Part shown: positions 12,710 to 24,831 of the stretch, one piece after another
Layout: each line of letters starts with the position of its first letter
Position numbering within the stretch: position 1 is the first letter of the stretch
DNA from: Lamellibrachia columna
Taxonomy: Eukaryota > Annelida > Polychaeta > Sabellida > Siboglinidae
Length of the DNA: 64,000 nt
Reading direction: 5' to 3'
NCBI GenBank assembly: GCA_963662155.1
Contig: OY759270.1
Span: 55,048,874-55,112,873 of the forward strand
Notes under the pieces: model-generated
Told to the model about the DNA's origin: nothing
Seen by the model: only the letters and a program-made list of their open reading frames with translations
Databases searched by the model: none
Position numbers and translations under genes: made by a program

Positions 12710-13020
12710 CTGTAGTGTGTTAGTGAACCACCAGCACTGACTACATCGATACAGTATTTGATCTACGCCTTACATGTGTGTTAGTGAACCACCAGCACTG
12801 ACTACATCGATACAGTATTTGATCTACGCCTTACATGTGTGTTAGTGAACCACCAGCACTGACTACATCGATACAGTATTTGATCTACGCCTTACATGTG
12901 TGTTAGTGAACCACCAGCACTGACTACATCGATACAGTATTTGATCTACGCCTTACATGTGTGTTAGTGAACCACCAGCACTGACTACATCGATACAGTA
13001 TTTGATCTACCCCTTACATG
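12710..13020. repeat. 61-bp tandem repeat, five copies
   Basis: The unit includes gttagtgaaccaccagcact, tcgatacagtatttgatcta and cgccttacat. Copies are almost identical (the last has cccc for cgcc), which indicates recent amplification. Confidence 0.95.
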
Positions 13021-13282
13021 TGCTGCATTTCCCACCCGCCGTGTCTCGTAGGGGAAAGTCGGGCCTAGCGACAAAGAAAAGGGGACGCCAATGTAACTCC
13101 TGTAAGGGCTGCCACCCCTCGATATGTGTGCAATATTTGCCCCTGTGCCAGATATTCGGTTGGGGTTTGTGACACTCAGTAGCACAATGACGGAGTGAAC
13201 AACATTGGACGGACCGAGGGTCGAGTCGTCTTTCTGCAGTTCCAGTTCATTCAGTTGTCCAAATAGGCGCCTAACAATGTAA

Positions 13283-13733
13283 GCGTAGCAATGCGTAGTA
13301 AGTTCAACGTAGCAATGCGTACGAACAGCGTAGTAAGTTCAACGTAGCAATGCGTACGACCAGCGTAGTAAGTTCAACGTAGCAATGCGTACGACCAGCG
13401 TAGTAAGTTCAACGTAGCAATGCGTACGACCAGCGTAGTAAGTTCAACGTAGCAATGCGTACGACCAGCGTAGTAAGTTCAACGTAGCAATGCGTACGAC
13501 CAGCGTAGTAAGTTCAACGTAGCAATGCGTACGAACAGCGTAGTAAGTTCAACGTAGCAATGCGTACGACCAGTGTAGTAAGTTCAACGTAGCAATGCGT
13601 ACGACCAGCGTAGTAAGTTCAACGTAGCAATGCGTACGAACAGCGTAGTAAGTTCAACGTAGCAATGCGTACGACCAGCGTAGTAAATTCAACGTAGCAA
13701 TGCGTACGACCAGCGTAGTAAGTTCAACGTAGC
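13283..13733. repeat. 35-bp minisatellite
   Basis: About 13 copies of a unit containing agttcaacgtagcaatgcgt and acgaccagcgtagta. The gacc/gaac variants alternate irregularly. Confidence 0.95.
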
Positions 13734-13945
13734 TAGATGTTTGCCTGATGAGTTGGTGTTGCAGTGACCTGGGCTGCCGGGAAAGTGTCAAATGCTTTCA
13801 ATGGTTATAAGATGCTATATAGAATCATACGTCACGTGTTGTCGTATTTGTTTTAGAAGCATATAAAATATTACCATAAACCCGAGCATCTTTACATCTA
13901 GACAAGAAATCGGAAACACCATGGTTGATAGTCTAGGGTTATCTC

Positions 13946-14890
13946 TGCACCAGTACAGCGGCAGTACAGTGGCAGTACAGTGGCAGTACAGTGGCAGTAT
14001 GGTGGCAGTATGGTGGCAGTACAGTGGCAGTATGGTGGCAGTACAGTGGCAGTATGGTGGCAGTACAGTGGCAGTATGGTGGCAGTACAGTGGCAGTATG
14101 GTGGCAGTACAGTGGCAGTATGGTGGCAGTACAGTGGCAGTATGGTGGCAGTACAGTGGCAGTATTGTGGCAGTACAGTGGCAGTATAGTGGCAGTACAG
14201 CGGCAGTATGGTGGCAGTATGGTGGCAGTACAGTGGCAGTACAGTGGCAGTATGGTGGCAGTACAGTGGCAGTATGGTGGCAGTACAGTAGCAGTACAGT
14301 GGCAGTATGGTGGCAGTACAGTGGCAGTATGGTGGCAGTACAGCGGCAGTATGGTGGCAGTACAGTGGCAGTACAGTGGCAGTACAGTGGCAGTACAGTG
14401 GCAGTATTGTGGCAGTACAGTGGCAGTATGGTGGCAGTACAGCGGCAGTATGGTGGCAGTACAGTGGCAGTACAGTGGCAGTATGGTGGCAGTACAGTGG
14501 CAGTATGGTGGCAGTACAGTGGCAGTACAGTGGCAGTACAGTGGCAGTACAGTGGCAGTATGGTGGCAGTACAGTGGCAGTATGGTGGCAGTACAGTGGC
14601 AGTATGGTGGCAGTATGGTGGCAGTACAGTGGCAGTATTGTGGCAGTACAGTGGCAGTATAGTGGCAGTATGGTGGCAGTACAGTGGCAGTATGGTGGCA
14701 GTACAGTGGCAGTACAGTGGCAGTATGGTGGCAGTACAGTGGCAGTATGGTGGCAGTACAGTGGCAGTATGGTGGCAGTACAGTGGCAGTACAGTGGCAG
14801 TACGGTGGCAGTATGGTGGCAGTACAGTGGCAGTACAGTGGCAGTACGGTGGCAGTATGGTGGCAGTACAGTGGCAGTACAGTGGCAGTA
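13946..14890. repeat. 12-bp minisatellite, about 78 copies
   Basis: Unit ggcagtacagtg with a common second form ggcagtatggtg and rarer forms (tattgtg, tatagtg, tacggtg, tacagcg). All six frames stay open for several hundred codons, which is an effect of a 12-bp unit without stops and not a gene. Confidence 0.97.
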
Positions 14891-15260
14891 CACGCACAGT
14901 TCACGTACATGATATTCTTTGGTCGTGCTGGTGAGTTGTGTTAAGCCCATCATGAACTTACCGATTCTTCAGTTACAACATGTTGGCGACTACTTGTTCT
15001 GTTGGCAACTCAAATGTAGTCGTTATGTCTATGTTCTCCACCAACAGTTAGCAACACTTTTTGCGGACATCTGGCATTTGAAACATCGGTTGGCCGACGG
15101 TCGGCCAACGGTCGGCCGACGGGTATTTGTCGACAGACAAACTGTTGGCGACTAAACGTCGGTATGTGTATGGCGGGTTTAAGCTACAATAGGTCGTAGC
15201 GACCCCCTTCCCTGTGTAGCGTCTTTGTCATGATACTGTGCTCTTTCAATGGCGCAGTAC

Positions 15261-15412
15261 CAGTGGCGTATTTAAGAGCTGTTGAGCGTCCCTGTGGCTG
15301 AATTATTTTCGTATGTAACGTGTGCCACCACGTGGTAGCATTGGAAACTAATGGGTAACTAAGCTTACCTCCCCTTTTGCCCTCCCCTTGCAAACTATTA
15401 GATACACCACTA
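15261..15412. mobile_element. Possible short hAT-type MITE
   Basis: The left end cagtggcgtatttaagag and the reverse complement of the right end tagtggtgtatctaatag agree at 14 of 18 positions, and the CAGTGGCGTA start is common in non-autonomous hAT elements. The element would be 152 bp. No clear 8-bp target duplication was found, so the call is tentative. Confidence 0.35.
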
Positions 15413-16845
15413 CATACATGGCATCAGCTTGTAAGTTGTACAAATATAGATAACAAATATAGATAACACATAGAAGAGTAACTAAAATAATGTGATATTT
15501 TTCACGTTTTTATGAAATAGTCTTATGACTATTGGTCACGTGGTAAAATGTCACGTGAACGGAAACACCCGAAGGTGTGTCGGCTCCTCTCGGCATTCTC
15601 CGCGTCAAAGTTCAACAAGGGGTCCGTAATCCAGGAAGTCATGCTGAAGGAGTCAGACCACAGTTGAGAATTGCATTGGTGGCCATGTTAACGTTTTGTC
15701 TGATTATAAGAAAACGTGACCATCAAAAATTCTGAAATTTTTCCATAGCAACTGCCATCATCTCATTGATAAACTGACAACATTTTTCAAAATCACATAC
15801 CTCCAGCTCTTTTAAAACGCCCCGACGTGCGATGCCTATCAATTTTGACCAAAATAGCCATGTATTCATGCGCCTACGTGGCCCATAGCAGAACAATTCC
15901 CATAAATCCCTCCACCAGTTAAACTCTTTAAAAAAATGCACTATTTCACAGCCAATAGCTTCTACAAACAAACCTGTGAATATGCCTGCTCAATTGCACT
16001 TATTTCACATCATATGAATTCTTTAAATTCACATTTCGCAATTTAATACGCCCTACATTCGTGTGAAACAATAAACAGGAAGGTCAATTGTGGTCTTCCC
16101 CTGAAATCGGCCACCGGGGTGATGGACAAGCAGGTGACTGCAGCTAGTCCGCATGGGAAACTACTGTCCAGCGGGCTGTGACCCGACATCGGTCAAACGG
16201 TTGACGTATAAATAACTGGTAATACATCACTATAGTGGACAGGGCTGGATGTCCAGCGTTCGACGTTCTGACCTTCTCAACTAGTAAACACAACAACTGG
16301 TCTATTCCTTCATGTAATCATGAGTGAAAGGTGATATTCGGTCAATGACCGCCTTATGTCCGGACACTGGGTCACCATTCATCTCTGCCGTACGTCATCC
16401 TTTTCACTGGACGATGTGGTCTCTCCGTCGTCCACTCTGGCTTGTCACCGGCACAATGAGGCAACGTCAACTTACGCGGGTCCTCTACAGATTGACGCTG
16501 TGTAAACTTATCGTTATTCCGTCTGCTACAGCTGTGTCCAGCCTCTAAAACTCTATCCTCATAAATCCGGCAAAAATCACCGGACAACATGATTAATGTC
16601 GACTTCTCCTGCAATTGGCAGTGTTATGACAAGGTAATTTATTTCTGTAGTCCGTGCTACTGAAAGGTCAACTCCCTGACCCAAGGAAACGGGTGATCCA
16701 TCAAAGTCTCGCATATCTTCTTGACATAGGATACATCATCGAAGGTTTTATTGGAGGCGCGGAGGCCAGACGGAGAAACAATAAATAGCGGCATTATTGG
16801 TAGGTATGTAACGAAAACCATTTGTCTGCTAAGCCCAGGTAGACG
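15413..16845. other. Unassigned sequence
   Basis: No recognised domain. A minus-strand frame at 15723-15971 (about 80 residues, Trp- and Phe-rich, ending in TGA) has protein-like composition and could be an old exon, but it matches nothing I know and has no well-placed splice donor. Confidence 0.35.
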
Positions 16846-16849
16846 CGAA

Positions 16850-17940
16850 CGGAACAATCAGTCTCTTGTTGGACAAGCACGTCGCAGTCCTGGTAGTAGC
16901 TAACGGAACAATCAATCTCCTGTTGGACATGCACGTCGCAGTCCTGGTAGTAGCTAACAGAACAATCAGTCTCCTGTTGGACATGCACGTCGCAGTCCTG
17001 GTAATAGCTAACGGAACAATCAGTCTCCTGTTGGACATGCACGTCGCAGTCCTGGTAGTAGCTGACGGAACAATCAGTCTCCTGTTGGACAAGCACGTCG
17101 CAGTCCTGGTAGTAGCTAACGGAACAATCAGTCTCCTGTTGGACAAGCACGTCGCAGTCCTGGTAATAGCTAACGGAACAATCAGTCTCTTGTTGGACAA
17201 GCACGTCGCAGTCCTGGTAGTAGCTAACGGAACAATCAGTCTCTTGTTGGACATGCACGTCGCAGTCCTGGTAATAGCTAACGGAACAATCAGTCTCTTG
17301 TTGGACAAGCACGTCGCAGTCCTGGTAGTAGCTAACGGAACAATCAGTCTCCTGTTGGACATGCACGTAGCAGTCCTGGTAGTAGCTAACGGAACAATCA
17401 GTCTCCTGTTGGACAAGCACGTCGCAGTCCTGGTAGTAGCTAACGGAACAATCAGTCTCCTGTTGGACATGCACGTCGCAGTCCTGGTAGTAGCTAACGG
17501 AACAATCAGTCTCCTGTTGGACATGCACGTCGCAGTCCTGGTAATAGCTAACGGAACAATCAGTCTCCTGTTGGACAAGCACGTCGCAGTCCTGGTAGTA
17601 GCTAACGGAACAATCAGTCTCCTGTTGGACATGCACGTCGCAGTCCTGGTAGTAGCTAACGGAACAATCAGTCTCCTGTTGGACATGCACGTCGCAGTCC
17701 TGGTAGTAGCTAATGGAACAATCAGTCTCCTGTTGGACAAGCACGTCGCAGTCCTGGTAGTAGCTAACGGAACAATCAGTCTCCTGTTGGACAAGCACGT
17801 CGCAGTCCTGGTAGTAGCTAACGGAACAATCAGTCTCCTGTTGGACAAGCACGTCGCAGTCCTGGTAGTAGCTAACGGAACAATCAGTCTCCTGTTGGAC
17901 AAGCACGTCGCAGTCCTGGTAGTAGCTAACGGAACAAGCA
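16850..17940. repeat. 54-bp minisatellite, about 20 copies
   Basis: The unit contains ggaacaatcagtctcctgtt, ggacaagcacgtcgcagtcc and tggtagtagctaac. Variant sites (cttg/cctg, aagc/atgc, gtag/gtaa) are shuffled between copies. Since 54 is divisible by three, frames of about 370-410 codons stay open on both strands; I treat them as spurious. Confidence 0.96.
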
Positions 17941-18789
17941 GTCTGCCGTTACTGCCCAGGGAGAAATAAACTGAATAACCGACCTGCCGTGAAGCTGACC
18001 TCTGTATTCTTCTTCTCCCTGTCTCTTGGCCAGAAGGCGTCACACTGGGCGGAAACAATAGCACGCCACCTTCCTCCGTCTCGAGTCGCAGCGGTCAGTT
18101 TGTCTATCGTTTCGAGGTTTACGACGCATTAGTGGTAGGTCTACTGTTTTACAACTCGAACCAAACTTGCCTTACCAAATTACTTACCTTCCAAAATCGG
18201 ACCAGATTTGTCTTGCAAATTGCTTACTTTCCAAGATCGAACTAAATGTGTCTTGTATGCCAGTGTACGTTACGCAGTCACCTGTCATCAGATTGTCACT
18301 AGCTGTATATCTCTGGCGGTTACGTAAGAGTACGACATCAGTGGAAAACAAAGCATGGGCGAATGGTGGAAAGGAAAGATTAACTGTGCCGAAACAAAAA
18401 TATTTATGAACATTTCCTTTACTACGGTGTGTGACATTAGGACAGTTGTGTGACGACATTAGGACAGTTGTGTGACGGCATTAGGACAGTTGTATTAAGA
18501 CAAATTAGCGACGATTCTCGTGCAAATGCGTCACGATAGTTACCATAGTTACCATAGTTACCATGGTTACCATATTACCGTGCCTTCTACAGAAATGCAG
18601 TCTCACAGATATGCAAGAAATTTGACAGGGAGATGGAGATAGTTTGTGTCCTGGTCATATAACATGATTCGATGCTGCTACATATTGGTGTACTGGGTAC
18701 ATATCACAACAAGACAACAAGATATGATCAAAACGACAAGGTTGTTTCTAAAGCACATTTCACACGTGACACGTCGCACAGGGGTAGAG
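17941..18789. other. Unassigned sequence with small duplications
   Basis: Contains a short triplication of attaggacagttgtgtgacg near 18432-18500 and repeats of gttaccata near 18538-18575. No gene is recognised. Confidence 0.45.
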
Positions 18790-18952
18790 TAGTTTCAACA
18801 GGGCCTCCTTGTTTCAACAGGGCCTCTCTGTTTCAACATGCAGGACGTCCTTGTTTCAACAGGGCCTCCTTGTTTCAACACGGCCTACTTGTTTCAACAG
18901 GGCCTCCTTGTTTCAACAGGGCCTCCTTGTTTCAACAGGGCCTCCTGGTTTG
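18790..18952. repeat. 19-bp minisatellite
   Basis: About eight copies of gtttcaacagggcctcctt, one interrupted by tgcaggacg near 18839-18848. Confidence 0.92.
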
Positions 18953-19350
18953 TATTCCTGTCGCGTGCAGATTATTTCGGAAACTCAGTCACCCTTCCTC
19001 ATAAGACTATGACACTAAGAGGTTGATAAACTGATCACGCAGGTATAGTGTAGCCGGATTTGTCAATTCTCTAAACGTGACGTCACACGATGTGCCTCTA
19101 GCCTTGGGAGATCGGCCAGTGACCAATTTTGTGGACATTTGTGTAAATTTCAGAGTGAAAACGAAAGGCAATCGCATTGTCTGCATGCGCAATACCTCTT
19201 TAGCATATGTGTCCACATACGCATGTGCACATGTTTTGCGGTATGGGCAGCCAGTGCCCGACCGATATGTTAGCGCATTATTTCTTGTCAAGTTTCTTAT
19301 TTTGCTCAGTATAGAATCTATCATATTAAAGAAAATCCTTCAACTGTGAA

Positions 19351-22087
19351 GATTATTGGGAGAGCAGATACGTTATTGGAAGAGTAGATACGTTATTGGA
19401 AGAGTAGATACGTTATTGGAAGAGTAGATACGTTATTGGAAGAGTAGGTACGTCACTGGAAGAGAAGATACGTTATTGGAAGAGTAGATACGTTATTGGA
19501 AGAGTAGATACGTTATTGGAAGAGTAAATACGTTATTGGAAGAGCAAATACGTTATTGGAAGAGTAGATACGTTATTGGGACAGTAGATACGTCATTGGA
19601 AGAGTAGATACGTTATTGGAAGAGTAGATACGTTATTGGAAGAGTAGATACGTTATTGGAAGAGTAGATACGTTATTGGAAGAGTAAATACGTTATTGGA
19701 AGAGTAAATACGTTATTGGAAGAGTAGATACGTTATTGGGACAGTAGGTACGTCACTGGAAGAGAAGATACGTTATTGGAAGAGTAGATACGTTATTGGG
19801 ACAGTAGATACGTTATTGGAAGAGTAAATACGTTATTGGAAGAGTAAATACGTTATTGGAAGAGTAGATACGTTATTGGGACAGTAGATACGTCATTGGA
19901 AGAGTAGATACGTTATTGGAAGAGTAGATACGTTATTGGAAGAGTAGATACGTTATTGGAAGAGTAGATACGTTATTGGAAGAGTAGATACGTTATTGGA
20001 AGAGTAAATACGTTATTGGAAGAGTAGATACGTTATTGGAAGAGTAGATACGTTATTGGAAGAGTAGATACGTTATTGGAAGAGTAGATACGTTATTGGA
20101 AGAGTAAATACGTTATTGGAAGAGTAAATACGTTATTGGAAGAGTAGATACGTTATTGGGACAGTAGATACGTCATTGGAAGAGTAGATACGTTATTGGA
20201 AGAGTAGATACGTTATTGGAAGAGTAGATACGTTATTGGAAGAGTAGATACGTTATTGGAAGAGTAAATACGTTATTGGAAGAGTAAATACGTTATTGGA
20301 AGAGTAGATACGTTATTGGGACAGTAGGTACGTCACTGGAAGAGAAGATACGTTATTGGAAGAGTAGATACGTTATTGGGACAGTAGATACGTTATTGGA
20401 AGAGTAAATACGTTATTGGAAGAGTAAATACGTTATTGGAAGAGTAGATACGTTATTGGGACAGTAGATACGTCATTGGAAGAGTAGATACGTTATTGGA
20501 AGAGTAGATACGTTATTGGAAGAGTAGATACGTCATTGGAAGAGTAAATACGTTATTGGAAGAGTAGATACGTTATTGGGACAGTAGATACGTCATTGGA
20601 AGAGTAGATACGTCATTGGAAGAGTAGATACGTCATTGGAAGAGTAGATACGTTATTGGAAGAGTAGGTACGTCACTGGAAGAGAAGATACGTTATTGGA
20701 AGAGTAGATACGTCATTGGAAGAGTAAATACGTTATTGGAAGAGTAGATACGTTATTGGGACAGTAGATACGTCATTGGAAGAGTAGATACGTTATTGGA
20801 AGAGTAGGTACGTCACTGGAAGAGAAGATACGTTATTGGAAGAGTAGATACGTCATTGGAAGAGTAAATACGTTATTGGAAGAGTAGATACGTTATTGGG
20901 ACAGTAGATACGTCATTGGAAGAGTAGATACGTTATTGGAAGAGTAGGTACGTCACTGGAAGAGAAGATACGTTATTGGAAGAGTAGATACGTTATTGGA
21001 AGAGTAGATACGTTATTGGGAGAGCAGATACGTTATTGGAAGAGTAGATACGTTATTGGAAGAGTAGATACGTTATTGGAAGAGTAGATACGTTATTGGG
21101 ACAGTAGATACGTCATTGGAAGAGTAGATACGTTATTGGAAGAGTAGGTACGTCACTGGAAGAGAAGATACGTTATTGGAAGAGTAGATACGTTATTGGA
21201 AGAGTAGATACGTTATTGGGAGAGCAGATACGTTATTGGAAGAGTAGATACGTTATTGGAAGAGTAGATACGTTATTGGAAGAGTAGATACGTTATTGGG
21301 ACAGTAGATACGTCATTGGAAGAGTAGATACGTTATTGAAAGAGTAGATACGTCACTGGAAGAGTAGATACGTTATTGGAAGGGTAGATACGTTATTGGA
21401 AGAGTAGATACGTTATTGGAAGAGTATATACGTCACTGGAAGAGTAGATACGTCATTGGAAGAGTAGATACGTCATTGGAAGAGTAGATACGTTATTGGA
21501 AGAGTAGATACGTTATTGGAAGAGTAGACACGTTATTGGAAGAGTAGATACGTTATTGGAAGAGTAGATACGTTATTGGAAGAGTAGATACGTCACTAGA
21601 AGAGTAGATACGTCATTGGAAGAGTAGATACGTTATTGGAAGAGTAGATACGTTATTGGAAGAGTAGATACGTTATTGGAAGAGTAGATACGTCATTGGA
21701 AGTGTAGATACGTTATTGGAAGAGTAGATACGTTATTGAAAGAGTAGATACGTCACTGGAAGAGTAGATACGTTATTGGAAGAGTAGATACGTTATTGGA
21801 AGAGTAGATACGTCATTGGAAGAGTAGATACGTCATTGGAAGAGTAGATACGTCATTAGAAGAGTAGATACGTTATTGGAAGAGTAGACACGTTATTGGA
21901 AGAGTAGACACGTTATTGGAAGAGTAGATACGTTATTGGAAGAGTAGATACGTCACTGGAAGAGTAGATACGTCATTGGAAGAGTAGATACGTCATTGGA
22001 AGAGTAGATACGTTATTGGAAGAGTAGATACGTCACTGGAAGAGTAGATACGTCATTGGAAGAGTAGATACGTCATTGGAAGAGTAT
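19351..22087. repeat. 20-bp minisatellite, about 137 copies, higher-order pattern
   Basis: Unit agagtagatacgttattgga; variants include aaata, ggtacgtcactgg, agaagata and acagtagatacgtcattgg. The acagtagatacgtcattgg variant recurs at about 19581, 19881, 20161, 20461, 20581, 20761, 20901, 21101 and 21301, giving first a 280-300 bp (14-15 unit) and then a 120-200 bp higher-order period. The last third is more homogeneous and uses cgtcactgg/cgtcattgg more often. Confidence 0.97.
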
Positions 22088-22104
22088 GTGTTGACAACAA
22101 GAGG

Positions 22105-22231
22105 AACATACATACATACATACATACATACATACATACATACATACATACATACATACATACATACATACATACATACATACATACATACATACATACA
22201 TACATACATACATACAAACATACATACATAC
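22105..22231. repeat. (ACAT)n microsatellite
   Basis: About 31 units with one acaaac interruption. It follows the 20-bp array almost directly. Confidence 0.96.
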
Positions 22232-22316
22232 ACTGCCCCGCTGTCGAGAGTTGTCCACTGCCCCGCTGTCGAGAGTTGTCCACTTTCCCACTGTCCAGAG
22301 TTGTCCACTGCCCAGA
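22231..22316. repeat. About 28-bp short tandem repeat
   Basis: Three to four copies of a unit containing gtcgagagttgtccactgcc, the later ones diverged. Confidence 0.8.
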
Positions 22317-22725
22317 GTTATATTTGCCCATTCATTCTGCTATAATCGTTTGGATAATTACTTATCACATGCTCGAACACAACTCGAACACATAACTCGA
22401 ACACACAGATAAGTCGAAGTGTTCCCCCCGATCTCTCACTTATATTTCCGTGTTTTTGTTTATTTCCTGTCACTTTATTTCCACGACGTTTTAAATGTGA
22501 CATTATTTCCAAGATTCTTTTAGCAAGTAACCTAATAATACATATCACAATCGCCAATGTGAAATTCCATTGTAATTGTGTCAACGTAGCCAGACTAATT
22601 GCATTCGGACAGACCTGACGCACGTGTTCAACACATTATCTGTTCGAACACAGAAGACATATTTCGGCAGCAATAGAATCACAGACTCTTTTGAAGTTTC
22701 AAGATGAGTGATTGGTGCCGAGTGC

Positions 22726-22850
22726 GCGGCCGCTAGTGTCGGCCGCTAGTGTCGGGTCGACAGCTGCCGGTAGTGTCGGCCGCTAGGGTCGGCCGCTAGT
22801 GTCGGGCTGACTGCTGCCAGTAGTGTCGGCCGCTAGGGTCGGCCCGGCTG
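22726..22850. repeat. GC-rich ggccgctagtgtc repeat block
   Basis: Nested repeats of tcggccgctagtg/ggg combined into a longer unit of about 62 bp that occurs twice (cagctgccggtagtg and ctgctgccagtagtg). Confidence 0.85.
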
Positions 22851-23098
22851 TCTCCCCAAAGCCTCGGTGGTTGTCTGCACTGCACTGACGCGCAGACTCT
22901 ATTGCTAGATATTTCGGTTTTCGCTAGCTGTCATCTCCAAGCAAAACAAACTAAGCATCTATAAAAAGACCCTTCTTACAGCAGGCTGACGTCTTGTACA
23001 TGCAGAGAGCGTCAGTTTTTAAGTGCCGCTTCCCGTGAAGCTAATACATATCAATTTGCGACTGTGAACGGTAGAGACAGGACATAAACAGTATTGAA

Positions 23099-23244
<146 letters not shown>

Positions 23245-24054
23245 TACTGTTGCATGCGAGTCCATACGTATATATAACTCGACTCGAAGTAAGACCACTG
23301 TCCGGGCGCTGGGAATCCTGTGAAGGCCAGTGCCATAAACATAACATATTTCCTCTCCTGGGCGCGTCTCATTGAGCTGTGATGGTTAACTACGTCATAC
23401 GTGGCTGACGTCGGCGTGTTTGTTGGGCGGTATAAGTAGGAATGGCTTCCTTTTTATTTATGTGTTTGTTTAACTGATTTATGATCCTGGTGATAACTTC
23501 AATTAGAGTCCGACGAATTACACCATGGGACCAATAACAATTTATACCAGTATTGTGTATCTAATATGGCCGCCATGCACCGTTTTTCAAACATATCTGC
23601 GTTTTTTATTACATTTCGCCGCTAATTTTTACTGATATTAAACTTGCTGCAGCTTGAAGCGTCCAAGACAGCAACAAATCATCACTTAAGAAATGCACAG
23701 ATGCCGCACAGCCGCTATAAAATTACGTTTTTGGGTGCAAGAGGTTGACACTTCACGGGAAACATATCCTGCCGTGACATCGGACTTGTGGCGGTCTATG
23801 TCATTGTTCAATGAATGCATACAACCACTCGACCCTTGGACTCAACTTTGTTTTTACAGAAGAGAGCTCATATTGTCACCCCTTGCCATCAACGCTTTGC
23901 TGTTCACCCTTATCAGGATGACTAGTTATAGTACTTTGGTCGTCATGTTGCCCTTCCTGCTGGGGATGTTTAAATACTTCCTGTACACACTCACCGTTGC
24001 ATGTAGGTGGAATATGTCATTATCGTAATCGGTGGTTTTGAGAGAATAAAGTGG
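23245..24054. other. Unassigned sequence upstream of the CR1-like element
   Basis: No domain recognised. A frame at 23693-24028 starts with ATG and has mixed composition, but it shows no motif I can name. Confidence 0.4.
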
Positions 24055-24120
24055 TAGACAACCGGAGTGAAGGAGAGGGGAGTAGGGGAGACAGGAGGGA
24101 AGGAGAAGGGAGTGGGGGAG

Positions 24121-24831
24121 ATGGGAGGGAAAACAACCGGAGTGAAGGAGAGGGGAGTGGGAGAGACAAGAGCAAAGGAGTGGGAAGTGGGGGAGACAGG
24201 AGGGAAGGGGTCAGGACAGAATGTGATGGAAGGGATCGAACGGAAGAGTTATTCTGCAGCAGTGATAGAGGGGGTGAGGAAGAGAGCGAGGGTGTTTGTG
24301 GGGGATTCGATAGTTAGGAAGACCGACAGAGTCTTAAACAAGGGAGATGATGTGGTGGTCTGCTTGCCTGGAGCCAAAATAGAGGCGATAACTGAGAGGG
24401 TAAAAAACATCGTAGGCTCGGGTAAGGGTGGATCTGTTTTAGTACACGTAGGGACAAATAACGTAGAGAGGGAGGGTACAACTGCCATAGTTAGGAAATA
24501 TAGGCAGTTGGTCAGAACACTAAAACAGACGCGGGTTGAGCAGGTAATACTGTCAGGGATTTTACCTGTAATGGGCAGGAGGGGTCACAAATATCGAAAT
24601 TGTCGGGGGATGGCAATTAACATGTTAGTCCAGAAGCTATGTAGGGAAGAGGAAGTTGGATTTGTGGATTTATGGGGAAGTTTTGTTGGGAGGGCTGATA
24701 TGTACATGAAGGATGGGCTTCATTTAAGTGGAAAGGGGGCGGCAGTATTCGCGGACAAACTTTCAGCAGCAGTAGATAGTGACTTGGGTACAATGACAAA
24801 TATTTTTGGAAGTAAACATTCTTTAAACTAG
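24121..24831 (+). CDS. CR1-like ORF1: SGNH-type esterase domain protein
   Basis: An open frame runs from about 24067; the first ATG in frame is at 24121. Residues before about 24270 are low-complexity Gly/Glu/Lys from a tandem repeat. The domain that follows shows FVGDSIV (nucleophile Ser), a Gly in the PGAKIE stretch, VHVGTNN and DGLHLSGKG (the Asp and His of the triad), which are the blocks of SGNH hydrolases. ORF1 esterases of this kind are known from CR1 elements and are thought to act in the RNP or at membranes during retrotransposition. All four catalytic blocks are intact, so ORF1 looks less damaged than ORF2. The frame ends with TCT TTA AAC TAG, where T TTA AAC is a phased -1 slippery heptamer leading to the ORF2 frame. 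Confidence 0.85.
   Translation: MGGKTTGVKERGVGETRAKEWEVGETGGKGSGQNVMEGIERKSYSAAVIEGVRKRARVFVGDSIVRKTDRVLNKGDDVVVCLPGAKIEAITERVKNIVGSGKGGSVLVHVGTNNVEREGTTAIVRKYRQLVRTLKQTRVEQVILSGILPVMGRRGHKYRNCRGMAINMLVQKLCREEEVGFVDLWGSFVGRADMYMKDGLHLSGKGAAVFADKLSAAVDSDLGTMTNIFGSKHSLN
24822..24831 (+). promoter_or_regulatory. Candidate -1 ribosomal frameshift site (T TTA AAC before TAG)
   Basis: The heptamer TTTAAAC sits at 24822-24828 with ORF1 codons TTA and AAC in the exact X XXY YYZ phase, and the ORF1 stop TAG follows at once. Slipping back one base continues CTA GAA GTG CAG, the ORF2 frame. ORF2 is open only from about 24816 and has no ATG until within the endonuclease domain. A downstream G-run (about 24838-24844) could take part in a stimulatory structure, but I cannot fold it here. 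Confidence 0.5.

Noticed and set aside
13200..13225. Possible tRNA-derived SINE B-box (agggtcgagtcgtc)
   Set aside because: It does not match the B-box well and no A-box is found at the right distance.
13815..14953. Long repetitive frames in all phases
   Set aside because: They come from the stop-free 12-bp array.
15723..15971. Minus-strand frame with protein-like composition
   Set aside because: No start, no good donor and no known motif; noted but not called as a gene.
16794..18064. Frames of 367-411 codons with an 18-residue repeat
   Set aside because: They are the 54-bp array read in three phases; equally long frames on both strands argue against coding.
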